Made by a program: the position numbers and the translations under genes
NCBI GenBank assembly: GCA_004194705.1
Contig: SADC01001112.1
Span: 1,426,001-1,490,000 of the forward strand
DNA length: 64,000 nucleotides
Reading direction: 5' to 3'
Source of the DNA: Ditylenchus dipsaci
Taxonomy: Eukaryota; Nematoda; Chromadorea; Rhabditida; Anguinidae
The notes under the pieces: model-generated
What the model was told of the DNA's origin: nothing
What the model saw: only the letters and a program-made list of their open reading frames with translations
The model's database searches: none
Part shown: positions 1-11,200 of the stretch, piece by piece
How positions within the stretch are numbered: the stretch's first letter is position 1
How the letters are laid out: each line of letters opens with the position of its first letter

Positions 1-1204
1 ATAATAACAAAAGTTAACCGAAGTTGACTTTTCGCTTTTTTGCCACATTTAGTTGTGTAAAAAGAGCCAGATAGAACTTTCTATAAAAATTTAACCCATT
101 GTTGCCCAACAAAACTTACTAAAAATGGCCTTATTTCGCTCTTTGAAAATTTTTGATTTTTGGCGAAAATTTTATTTTTACTGAAAGAATTTTTCTAGAC
201 CTTTTTTTCAATTGAAAAACATTAATTAATAGTTATTTAGCCGATGAGAACCAAAAACTCGGACATTTATAAGGATAGGGCATATGAGCATAAAAGTTGA
301 CAGCCTTTTGTTTTTGAATTTTCGGTTTTTTTCTGTTTATTTTGCCGTATAGATTATGAGAAATATAAGAGTTGATTGGGTATTCAGGGTCGAGCAAAAA
401 ATTAAAGGCTGAAAAGCCACAACATCACTTATTTTATAACCCTTTAAAAATCCCAATAAATCGCAGACTCTTGCGACCCAAACCAAGGCACATTTCAGCC
501 GGAATCTAGTACTTTGAATTCTCTTCCATACTTTCAGAAATTTAAAATATCACAGAATCCTTGGTTTAATTTTTTTTTCTAAAAGTATATCTGTAGTTTG
601 AATTCAACGTGCAAAAACATTTAAAAAAATACTTCCTTGTTTTTTTCTCTACAGTTTAAGCAATAGAGGAGGCAACGGCCAATTCACGTCCTTGTTGATC
701 ATTTTTATTAGAAAGAAAAGCGTTTTTTATCATCTTGATAAAAAAAAACTTGAAAAATAGACTGATTTCTTTCAGAAGGATGAAATAAATTTCTGCGAGA
801 ATCTTAAAAGATTGCAGGTTTTACCCTTATATAAGTTTTTCATTATTTTGTTATCCGAAAATAAGGGATTAGCATCATTTTTTTCAAAAAGCTTTATTCA
901 ATCTACACAAATTTCCAAAAAAATTAAATAAAATAATTTTGGATTACATACCTAAAAACAAAAATCGAATTAATTGCAGAAATTTTCTATAAAATAAAAA
1001 GACCCTTGCTAACCCACACACACCAAGCAATATAATAATAAGTAAAGGTATAGTACTTTAAAAGGGCATAAACACACATATTAAAATTACAAATACAATT
1101 TAAGAAATGAGAGCTTGTGCTAACAAAAACAATTCTCGAATTATTCGTTTGTTTTGGTTTATTTGCCATTTTGGATTTGGTGACCTAGCAAGAAGCCAAC
1201 ACAC

Positions 1205-1240
1205 ACCTACTTACCTACCTACCTGCCTACTCAGCTAGCT
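1205..1240. repeat. (TACC)n simple repeat
   Basis: A short run of imperfect TACC/TGCC tetramers. Nothing else distinguishes it. Confidence 0.7.
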
Positions 1241-2229
1241 ACTAAAACACAACAGCTATTTCGTCACACAATCTATTTATTATTTGGACAAATGGGGTCT
1301 TTTATTTTATAACTTTTGTTAATAACCACTATTCCGAAATATCCATTTACTGCGTCCTTGTTATCTTTTTGTTTCAAATTAGAAGGTTTCTCTTTTTGTA
1401 AATTGCACTGCAAAAGACCAACACTAAACTACATTTTTGTGTTTTGGTAGAAGTTATTTTTTTTAAATAAAAAATATTTTTTGCTGGTTTTTCGCTAAAT
1501 ACAAGACTGTTAAATGAATAATACCAATGCTATTTTCAAGGATTCATTGTGTGTTGCCCTTGAACATTGCATTTCACTAACTAATTTTCTTTCAGCTAAC
1601 ATGCTTTATTCAAATTTTAAGGCTTAAAACAATATTGACAATATTTTTGCACTTTTAATTAATTTCCAAAGAAAAAAACTGTTGTTATGCTTATTATTGG
1701 ATAAAAAGGCAAAAATTTTAGTTTGCTCACCGTTTACTATGGACTCTTTTTTTATTTTTTCGCCAGAAATTAATCGTTTATTAAATCAGGAAGTATTTTT
1801 GTTGGGTTGTTTTGGCGAGAAATTTCCGTGTTTTGCTCTTTTTCACTTTTATTATTGTGTGAGTGTATATATGAAATATATAAAAGGGTTGGCTGGACAA
1901 TTTAAATCACAGTAAATTTACAGTAGGAACCTTTTTTTTTTACCAATACATTTTATGTAAAGTTACTTTAGGCTAAATAAGTTGAATTTTTTCGTCTAAA
2001 GTCGCTGCTAATCCCGCAATTTTTTTTGGTCTATGCGTATGGTATCAAATGTGAACTAGGTTTTTTTAACTTTTTTTTTATCTCAAACCAAAAGGGCTGC
2101 TAACAACATATGGTTGGCAGCAATACTTGTTGCTGAATGCAGTCAATTGCCCAAATATCAGTCTATCTTCTTCATTTACGTTTTATGTAATACTTGCTTC
2201 TGATTGAGTAGCATCAGTCATTTTCTTAA

Positions 2230-2917
2230 ACGACCATGGTAACGCGTTCTAAATTGTCGCCCGCCAATTCAATTTTTTTCTAATCATTGAACTTCTGGGC
2301 CGGAGTGCATTATATCGCCTCCTCCCAAAACAGCTCAAAAGCATGTTTTTCAGCGTATTAGCACCTAAGACGTTTAGAGAACATGTTTTTAGAGGGCGGC
2401 CAACCATTTTTCAAAAAAAAAAATTTTTGACCAAAATTTGAGCTTTTGCTTTGGGAGACCAAGGTAAAACACCCTAGAAGGGTATCCATCTAGATACCCT
2501 ACAAAAAAAACACCACCTCATATAAGAGTATTTAGCCTGTTTCGGTCACTGGAGCTGGGCAAAAAGGTCTCTATATGTATTTTTGATCAAGAGTCTTGCT
2601 CGGAATTATGTCTAAGGTAAGTGAGCGCGCGCATCTCTAACTCTCAGGTCCCCTACGATCCGTCCGGGAGCACAGGGGCTTGGTGGCTTGACACCCACAT
2701 ACCTTAGACACAAATCACTCGAAAGTGACTCGGGATGCGTAAAAATATGTATGCATACCAGAGTTTCTTTATGCGGTAGGTCCCAGTTAACAAAACTATC
2801 TCAAATACTATCTTTTAAGGTATCTGGGTACCTTTTAGGGTGGTTTACATTGGTTTACCTAGGAAATTTTTTGAGTTGGTGAACAACCGTTGTCGTAGAC
2901 GGCAATAGTCCTTTAAA
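2230..2917. mobile_element. TTAA-family palindromic element, interrupted
   Basis: The left half has CCGCCAATTCAATTTTTTTC followed by an ATCATTGAACTTCTG motif. The right half has GTTGTCGTAGACGGCAATAG ending in CCTTTAAA. These are the two arms of the family seen intact at 7444-7680 and 36978-37219. Here the arms are about 600 bp apart because other repeats, including the GTCTAAGG hairpin, lie between them. Boundaries are approximate. Confidence 0.5.
2585..2780 (+). repeat. GTCTAAGG hairpin repeat, copy 1
   Basis: An inverted repeat whose left arm includes GTCTAAGGTAAGTG and whose right arm includes CACATACCTTAGAC. It is followed by AAATCACTCGAAAGTGACTC, itself a small palindrome. Related copies are at 15640-15870, 29400-29515, 31255-31475 and 40155-40385. 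No coding capacity is seen. Confidence 0.75.
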
Positions 2918-3670
2918 TATATTTTTTTATCCTATGAACTTTGAAAATTAACATTAGAGAGTCTATTTTTTGACGTTTTTAAAATTGGCTGGAAATTCTC
3001 GGGGGTCTCGAGGAGGTGTTTATTAATCGCATCAACAGTAAGCGTTTACAATAAATTTCGAAAACTTTAAGTCAAATCGTTGTTGGACATTTTACCAGTT
3101 GCTTTGAAAAAGTGCGTGTTTGACCACAGTTCCCACTGAAAATTTCTGTTGATTTGAGCTTATATTGTGGCGCAAGAATAGCGCTAAAAAATGCAGTGAA
3201 GTTTAGGATAGCCGACGCGATATGAGTGGGTCAAAAATAAGCTTCTTCTTAAACTTAAGAAATTTCCAACATCACAACTTTTCAAACTTTAGTCCAGTTT
3301 TTTATATTTCAATATTTTTTAAGAACATTAATAAAGGGCTTTCAATGAGGATCAAAGTGAGCTATTGTGAGCTTGGAGTTGATCTCAAATATTTTGAGCT
3401 AAAAGCAGTTCAAGTTGAGGAGTGAAAAAGTGCTAGCTGTTGACAAGCCAACTTCTAACGGTTATTGCTAGGTTCTTTCAAACTCATTTAGAAATAGAAA
3501 CATAGAAATTTTCAGCTCCCCAGAGTTCAGGCTACAAAATAGGAATAAAAGGAAGATTTTAATTTTTCCCTCATGGTCAACTTTACTCGAAAGGTGGTCC
3601 ATTCTTACGGATTGTGTGCTTTAAAGAGTTTTTTCGAACTGTATTTTTTAAATAATTTAAAGATTTTTTT

Positions 3671-3681
3671 TCTATTTCAGC
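3671..3681 (+). promoter_or_regulatory. 3' splice site upstream of start codon (trans-splice candidate)
   Basis: A strong TTTCTATTTCAG acceptor lies 36 nt before the ATG of the zinc-finger gene, and no matching first exon was found. It could serve spliced-leader trans-splicing or a 5'UTR intron; the same arrangement occurs at five other genes here. Confidence 0.5.
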
Positions 3682-3716
3682 TATTAGGAAACTTATTTCA
3701 CTTATTTGACAGCGCC

Positions 3717-4885
3717 ATGGCTATGCCTTGTACATTATTATCTAACGGATTAATTACAGACTACTTCAAATTTCCAAACACACAACACTTTCACAACCAT
3801 ATTGACAAAACTAACGATGACAGTTTATTAGCTATCAATCCTAGTATTTCTAGTCTTTCTTATAATCTAGACATGATTTTAGCTATTCAAGCAAAAGAGC
3901 ACGAACTATGTAGAAGTAATCTTTTATTTAAAAAATTTTTGAGTTATCAGAAATTATTACTACAAAATTTAGATATCATTAATGATTATTTACTATCTGC
4001 TAGTCAAAATTGCAGTGTTGGATCGGCCCAAGACAACTTTTCTCAAGTTCTAACTAGTAGTAAACAAGACACATTTTCCTCTTGTACATTTTCTGCTGAA
4101 AATATCAATCCGTGCTTGCAAGTCAAAACTAAGAATATTGATCTTCTGCCAGATTTTATCAATAGCAGTGATTTGAAATTGTGTTCTAGTCAAATAAGCA
4201 GTCCTGCCTCATCATCTAGTCCAACCACATCTTTGTATTATGATCAAAATGAAAAAGGTAGGCGAATAAAAATTTAGTAGACAACTGCTTAAAAAAGGCC
4301 TTATGTAAACAGTATTTAATCTAATAGTAGCCCCGGGGCTACTTTTTTTAACTACCCTCTTGGGAGGGAGGGGTTATTATTAGAGGTGATACGGTATCTT
4401 CTCTTTTTTTTCTTGTTTTCAGATAATAAATTCTGGCTCTCTTCTCTGTTGATGCTGTTATCCTTTGCTTTGGCTTTAGGTTTCTTCTCTTTTTCCCTTT
4501 TTTCAGCCTTTGGTTTAATAGCCCTTGGTAGGTCCTTGTCGGAATGGGTCTTGGAATTAGTTGTCCGGCCAGAATTTTTATTAATAATGACTATAACCGA
4601 ATGCTGCTATACATACATGTAATTAGTTTCAGATAAACGACCTCACGGATGCAAAGAGTGTGGAAAGCGGTTTCGCTTCAAAAGCAACCTGTTTGAGCAC
4701 AAGTCTCTGCACCAGAAAACATTTCCATTTATGTGCCCGTTTTGCGGCAAGACCTGCAGGTTGAAGGGAATCTTAAAAAGCATTTACAAATCCATGTTGC
4801 GACAGTAGAAGATCTGGAAAAGCTGTGGAAAGACAGATTTTCACGTTCCTCTGGTCGACCTAGGAAAAATGCTGCTCTAATGTAG
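3717..4885 (+). CDS. C2H2 zinc-finger protein (two exons)
   Basis: Exon 1 is 3717-4257 and exon 2 is 4633-4885, joined by a GTAGGC...TTTCAG intron that preserves phase. The start at 3717 has a GCCATGG context. The first ~180 residues are low-complexity, rich in Ser, Asn and Leu, with no recognised domain. Exon 2 encodes two tandem C2H2 fingers: the first begins CKECGKRF and the second CPFCGKTC, each with an F/L-containing helix before the histidines. The second finger is broken near 4769: one base (probably an A) appears missing, after which the frame continues as KKHLQIH and a basic tail to a TAG at 4883. Two adjacent fingers and nuclear-type basic residues suggest a DNA-binding transcription factor; I cannot assign an ortholog. 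The intron contains a small CCCCGGGG-centred palindrome at 4326-4343. The hydrophobic open frame inside the intron (4386-4622) is not part of the protein. Confidence 0.8.
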
Positions 4886-5137
4886 CTTTTTAAAACTTGA
4901 AATGATTTTTCGCTCTAAGCCACAATATTTAGGCCACTTCCTGTGTTTGGAGAACTATGAGGATGATCTGACATTTTTGACTAGATCGTAAGTTAGAGCT
5001 CTCATTTTATATGAGTTTGAAGGGTATTTTTTAGAAAACAATCCATCGACACATACCACAAAAACTTTCAGTGACACGAAAATGTAATTTTTGATATGCA
5101 TGACTGAGATTTGTAAATAATTGTAAAAATGTGTTTA

Positions 5138-5143
5138 AATAAA
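5138..5143 (+). terminator. AATAAA poly(A) signal
   Basis: AATAAA lies about 250 nt downstream of the zinc-finger gene stop, on the same strand. It is a plausible 3' end for that transcript. Confidence 0.45.
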
Positions 5144-5346
5144 GCTTTATATTACATGTTGGATCCATTTGAAGCTCAAATTTTATTTCACGACTTTCCC
5201 ATGGCGCAATGAATAAAAGAATTTACTCGTGGCATATCCCGTGGACTTCTTTTTTTATTGACCCCTGAAAAAATTTAAAGGGCGGGAGACGTTTACGGCT
5301 ACTTTTTGACATCGACTACTGTTTCATTTCACTTACCTTTTTTATA

Positions 5347-6039
5347 TACCGTCAACCCTCGCTAAAAAGTGACCGGCTTTGGGTGTCACTATATCGAGGG
5401 TTTCGTGTATGGTAATACAATCAACCAAAATTTATCCAGTTTAGGGTCTAAAGCCTTTTAACACAGTTTTTAAATTCTTTCGACAGCTCTGATGCGTCAG
5501 TATCGTACAAAATATTAAAAGATTTTGATTTTGCTGGTCAAAGGCTGGTCAAACATACACTATAACTTCGCCATTTAGACTAGCAACTCTGGAATTAGAG
5601 TACACATTTTTCATCATCTAAATCGAGAGTTATATACCTAAATAGCAAAACTATAGTGTTTCCTTAGAAACAACCGAAACTAATAAATTAGATTTAATCA
5701 GTCATTCAAATAATGCCGAAAACCGCATTCCAATTTCAAATATTAATCACAACTGCAGTATAGTCCTACAACTAAAACATTAAACATTGGCGGCGAAAAA
5801 AAAACCACGTAATTAATACCGAAGAAATTTACGGAGAGCGTAAAATTTGTTTTAAAATAAATTTCACTTAAAGTTGCAACTTTAATTAACAAAATTTGAC
5901 ATGTGTCACTATAACGAGGGCATTTTTATTTGTTGGGAACGGCCCTGGAGTGTAGCTATAGCGGGGTACAGTCTGAAGCTTTTTAGTCAAAACCAAGCAA
6001 ATCGTCTGCAAGGTGTCACTATAGCGAGGGTTGACTGTA
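5347..6039. mobile_element. pogo/Tc1-like non-autonomous TIR element
   Basis: The left end reads TACCGTCAACCCTCGCTAAA; the right end read in reverse is TACAGTCAACCCTCGCTATA. This CAGTCAACCCTCG type of end is characteristic of pogo/Tigger-type elements, which insert at TA. The internal copies of GTGTCACTATA...CGAGGG are subterminal repeats. No open frame of transposase size is present. Confidence 0.7.
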
Positions 6040-6375
6040 TTCTGTTTTCATATCTTAGATGTTTTCACACCGTTTTGTAGCTGAGATTCTCCTCTATCAA
6101 TCAGTGGTTAAACAGACTGATTAAAAATTTTTTTTAGAATATCACAACAAATATAAGATAAAACCTCAATAAAAACACCGAGCTAAAAAACAACGGTTTT
6201 TTAGTGTGAGGTTGGTGTGGTTTTCTCAAAAATTATTTTTAATAGGGGCGTTTGACCTTTCAATTGATAGAGGAGACTCTCAGCTACGAAACGGCGTAAA
6301 AACATCTGAAAAAAGAGAGAAGAATATACGAAAAAAGGTATGTGAAGTCGAGTAGTAGTCGATGTCAAAAACATA

Positions 6376-6550
6376 GTTGGACCGCCGCTGGCGGCACCCC
6401 TTCGGTTACCTTCGGCGGCCCCGGCAGTGCCTGGCGGTCATATTTTTTTAAGATGATTGTGCCGCTCTCATCTCAAAAATCTTTGACCGCCGGGCACCGC
6501 CGGTGGGCCGCCGAAGGTAACCGAAGGGGTGCCGCCGGCGGCGGTCCAAC
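6376..6550. mobile_element. GC-rich 175-bp palindromic MITE
   Basis: The ends are perfect inverted repeats beginning GTTGGACCGCCG and extending about 50 bp, flanked on both sides by TA. Its GC content is far above its surroundings. It interrupts the right arm of the composite element at 5281-6585, so it is a later insertion. Confidence 0.75.
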
Positions 6551-7443
6551 TAAGGTCAAAAAGTAGCCGTAAAAGCCCCCCCCTTTTTAAGTCTTTAAAT
6601 AAATACTGGGCCTCAACTAAATAAAAAAGAGAGGAAAAGAAATCAATGAAACTTTTTAAACATCCTAATATTATTATTCTAATATTTGTAATCTCCTTTT
6701 TTTGTTATATGCTAAAAATATTACCGAAAAAATGTTTAATATATTTTTTGTGCTGACAAAGTAATTGTTATTTTTTATTTACAAATTATTTAAAGCAAAT
6801 TTTAAATTGCAATATAAATCTTTAAGAATCGTTAAATGCATTTTAAGTACAACTAGATTTCATAAGTATATTAATAATTAACAGGTCCAAAATTAACAGG
6901 TTTTGGCAGGACTACACTATTTCACAGGAGCCAAAAAAAGTCATTTATTAGAGTCTAAGCATTATTTTAGCGCTAAGAACCCCTTAGAATAGACAAAAAA
7001 AAGCGAAAAAGCACTTTCAATAAACGAAAATTGACCAAAATTTGACTATTTCTTAAGAGACTAAGGTGAACCAAACATAAATGGTACCCAGATATTCTAA
7101 AAAGATAAAACCACCATATTTAGCACTGGAAAGGCGGAACGTCTTAAGAGTATATACTGGTACGGAATTTCATGCTGAAGACGATAGTTTTTTTTTTACA
7201 AAAACGGCACTATGTGGTGGTCAGCTTCCCTTCTGAACCAAGTAAGTCATGATTTTTGCACACACGACTTCAAAGAGGTAGATCTTGTCAATTTTTATTA
7301 TAGATTTTAGTCATTTGAATTTTCAAAAAAACGCAGATCACTGGCTTTCTAATGACATATCATTGAAGTATTTATGACAAAAAGATGTAAACATTTTAGT
7401 CCATAGAAACAATCGTGTCATTTTTCGAAAACTTTCTTCATAC

Positions 7444-7680
7444 TTAAAGGGCTATTGCCACCCGTTTTGAATTATCCTTCGCCAATTCAAAATTTTTGGC
7501 TAATCATTCAACTCCTGTACGGATTTTCAGCTTGGTTTCTAATAAAACAAAGCCTAGAATTTAACTTTAGGTGTAGTTTTGTTAGAAACCAATCTGAAAA
7601 ATTCGCACGTAAATCCAACGAGAAATAAAAAATTTGAATTGGCGGGGACACCATTGTCGGAGACGGCAATGGCCCTTTAA
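7444..7680. mobile_element. TTAA-flanked palindromic MITE, AGGGCCATTGCC family
   Basis: A 237-bp near-perfect palindrome that starts TTAAAGGGCTATTGCC and ends GGCAATGGCCCTTTAA. TTAA at both ends is the hallmark target of piggyBac-type elements. Internal arms carry CCAATTCAAAATTTTTGGC and GGTTTCTAA...TTAGAAACC. Related copies are at 10107-10326 and at 36740-36981 and 36978-37219. Confidence 0.75.
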
Positions 7681-8220
7681 ATATGCAATAAAAAGTGTGA
7701 GATGGCCATGTTTTTAGCTAACAGCATATGCCAATTGAAAGGGCAAAGAAGACTGCACTAGAAAAAGCTTCGAATTACAATAAAATTGCGAATTCGGATC
7801 AAGACAACTATTATTAAAATCTCGAATTTTTTGAAATTTAATTTTTTTGTCTTGAGCAAATTCGAAATTTCGACAAGATCTACTTCTTTGAAGTTGCATT
7901 GCAAAAATCGTGACTTACTTGGTTCAGAAGGGAAGCTGATTACCACATGGGGCCGTTTTTGTAAGGAAAATCACTATCATGTTCATGAAATTTGCACCAG
8001 AAATACTCGGAATTACCTGAAAACCAGTTATTTTTGGATTTTGGCCACTCTGTATTGTTTCTGAGCGATTTACTCTTAGGAAAATCTGAATTTCCTGTTT
8101 TTAAAGGTATTCTACCCTGTCTCAGCCACTGGAGCTGTAAAAAAGAGCTTTCGAAGAATTTGATAATACGGAGAATTACTGGAAAATCATAATTTTATCA
8201 TAACACATAATAATCCAATT

Positions 8221-11200
8221 CTATTTCCTAGTTTTCCTAGTAGCATTGTTGTTACAAAAATATTTGCGGTAGGTATCTATAAGGATGGAGCCAAATACTA
8301 TGCTCAGTCCTAACATTCCCAGCAGTGATATAGGGTGGGAAAAATAGAAGGAAGAGAGTATAATGGAAAAAATCTGCCGTAGAGTCATCATCACCGATAA
8401 AACAACTGGGCCAAATTCTTCTATGGTCATGTATATGAAGATCTAGAAGCATAAAATGTACTTTTGTTAAATCTGTTAACCGAAAAAACTTTAGGTTTTG
8501 GATTTAAAGCCAATTCGAAAATCTTAATTTTCTATTTTTATTTTAAATGAGTAGTAATTCGGTAGAGCCGATTTGTAACCAGTGATTGGAAAAGCAAAAG
8601 CCAAACGCAAAGCCAAATCCAAAAGCTAAATTGGCTTTGGGTTTGGCTTTTTTTTTTCCAATCACGTTTGTTGTAACTGTAAACCGTCTGTAAGTAAAAC
8701 CGCCAACCGTGAACTCTACTATAAACTCTCACGGTTCGCTTGTGAGAATTCACAGCTTTCTTTAATTAATTTGTTAACTGCATTAACTGAAAGAATCTTT
8801 TTCAGTTATTATACTTGTTCTGTCAAATAAAGTTTCGCCAAATTTATTTTTTGTCGAATGTTACGAATTGACTCTGGCAAACAGCCATTTCAGAAATAAA
8901 CAGAAAGTTGAACTTTTTTAATTGGCGTAAAAAACGAAATTTTGGTAAAATGTTTACGCGCCGTGAAATGCACTTGACCAGTCCCTCAACTCCATTTACA
9001 TTTTATGATTGAAGCTTTAATGAAAATTTACCTGTCCAAGAGCACTACCCAAAGACAACAAAAAACAGTCGCGGAACACACTTGAGTGGGTCACAATAAA
9101 GCTAATAGACGAGAATAAGGTCATTTGTTCAAGTAGAGAGGCTAGGCACAGAAAGGCACTAAATGCGTTTACGTAGAACATCATCTGCAAGTCTTGTGTA
9201 ATAAATTGCTTATACATCAACTACAAAAAAATGTGTGCATAATTTATATTGTCTAATTGAAACGGTTTACAAAATCTTACAGTGATTGGAAAAGCAAAAG
9301 CCAAACGCAAAGCCAAATCCAAAAGCTAAATTTGGCTTTTGGTTCGAAACTTTATTTGGCAATCTTTTGACAGATTTGCCGAATGCTAATATTGAGGCTA
9401 CTCGTTTTTTAAGCCTAAAAATTATTGGGGGTGGGGGGTTAAAACCGAGTAGCGACCAAATATATTTCAACAAATGAGTCTTTTAATTTTTTTAGTCATC
9501 TACCCATACGGGGAACAATGCAACTGCAATAAAGTACTACCTGACAAGTGGTCACTCTCGCATCTAACAGCTTTTTCTGATAGTTTGGAGTGAAGGCATC
9601 CAGCAAAAGATAGGCAAGCATGAGCAGCAACCCAGATATAGTAGTGGAAGTATGTCGGGCAACCATCTCTTCTCCGCTATTCATAGACAAAAAAAAGATA
9701 GATGCGCCAAACACTAGGGTTAGTGCCATGAAGTACTCCACCCCTGAATACTTCTGTTTCCTCAATAGTCTTCCCATCAACATGGTTGGAATGACTTTGG
9801 AGGCTTTGCACACTGTCTAAATTTGGTATAAATCTATTTGACCAATAAAAATGTGGGATACCTGTGTGGGGAAAGAGACATACTTGAGCGCCTCATATTG
9901 ACACCACGAAGAAATAGTGTTGGAGATGGAGGTGAAGCAATGGGTATATAGAGGGGAATATGCACCGGTTGTCTGCAAATATATAAATTATTTTGATCCA
10001 TATATAGTACATTTTTGGTCACATGGAAAATCTTTTTTATTTGGCATATTTTTATTTGCATGTTGTACTCATTCAAAAGCCCTTTCAACGTAGATTTAGC
10101 TTTCTGCGTTAAAGGTGCATTCTCCCGCCAATTCAAAAATTTTTTCTAATCATTGAACTTCTGTACTGATTTTTCAACTTGGTTTCAAACAAACCATGCC
10201 TGAAATTAAATTATAGGCCTTGTTTTGCTAGAAACCAAGCTGAAAAATATGTACAGAAGTCCAGTGCTTCGGAAATTTTTTTGAGTTGGCGGAGACAAAA
10301 CTAAAAAACAGGTGACCATGCCCCTTTCAATCGGAGTTTTGGCTATGCATTTTGAGACATTTGAATCAAACATTTTAAATTTGGTGGTTGAAATCAAAGT
10401 TAGGGTGATTTGCCGGAAATCCATAAGTACCCATTTGGTTACAAAAAAAACTTTTTTATTCAAAATTTGAATTAGGCATACTCATTCGAAAGCCCTTTTG
10501 TCGTAGATTTTACTTTTTGCGTTAAATTGGGGTGCTGTTATCCAAAATTTGAAATTTTGGTGTTTGAAATCTTTACAGCTTCCCTTTTTTTACCAGACTG
10601 CCCTCAGTCTGCTATCGTTTCTTTGGTCTCACTGTGGAATCTCATTTTTCCTGTCACGATACATCTCGCAGCCCAGGGCTAACCTAGACAGGGCAGACAT
10701 ATACATAGATCCCAGTGTTAACCCCAGAGATCATAGGACTTTATGTTGCAAACTTTGTTCACCATCCTCCCTCTAAATAAACCACTCGCTGCTATCAGAA
10801 AAGTTTAGGAGGAAGAGGCAAAATGGTGGTGGCAGGATTCGAACCTGCAGCTTTCAGTATGCACTAAAAATTAATAACAAAAAGTAGTCATAAGAAAAAG
10901 TAGTCATAAAAGTAGTCATATGCCTTTTTTCTAGAACACATGTATTTTCAAAGTACAGGGTGTTCTTTTAATTAAAATTGTTTGAGTCTGGAAAAAAATT
11001 TCACTGAGACATATTCAACAAAGCTTATGCTTGTTTGAAAGCCCTGAATGTGCGATTGAAGATTTATTTTTCAGTTGTTAATAAATTATGATTTCGGTTG
11101 TGAACAAATCGATTAAAAAGTTGTGTCATTTTTTGACAAGTTGTCAAGCAATTTGATTTAAATTTCGATTTATGGTGAAGCGCTTTCCGAATATCTTAGC

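Larger units (their letters stand above)
1..3670. other. Intergenic AT-rich region
   Basis: No conserved coding region was recognised on either strand; the open frames are short and low-complexity. It contains a small TACC simple repeat and, from about 2.2 kb, fragments of the dispersed palindromic families listed separately. Poly-A and poly-T runs are frequent. Confidence 0.6.
5281..6585. mobile_element. Composite inverted-repeat element with nested insertions
   Basis: The outer arms are inverted copies of one another. The left arm (about 5290-5345) carries TACGGCTACTTTTTGACATC; the right arm (about 6331-6580) carries GATGTCAAAA interrupted by a GC-rich insertion and then TCAAAAAGTAGCCGTAAAAG. 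Inside are a pogo-like TIR element (5347-6039) and another inverted repeat (6040-6330) whose arms share ATGTTTT...TGTAGCTGAGA and TCTCAGCTAC. No transposase remains. Confidence 0.65.

Noticed and set aside
3222..3425. Small gene at 3222-3425
   Set aside because: No conserved motif, poor codon composition, and no supporting splice sites.
4386..4622. Hydrophobic 78-residue open frame
   Set aside because: It lies inside the intron of the zinc-finger gene and owes its composition to T-rich sequence.
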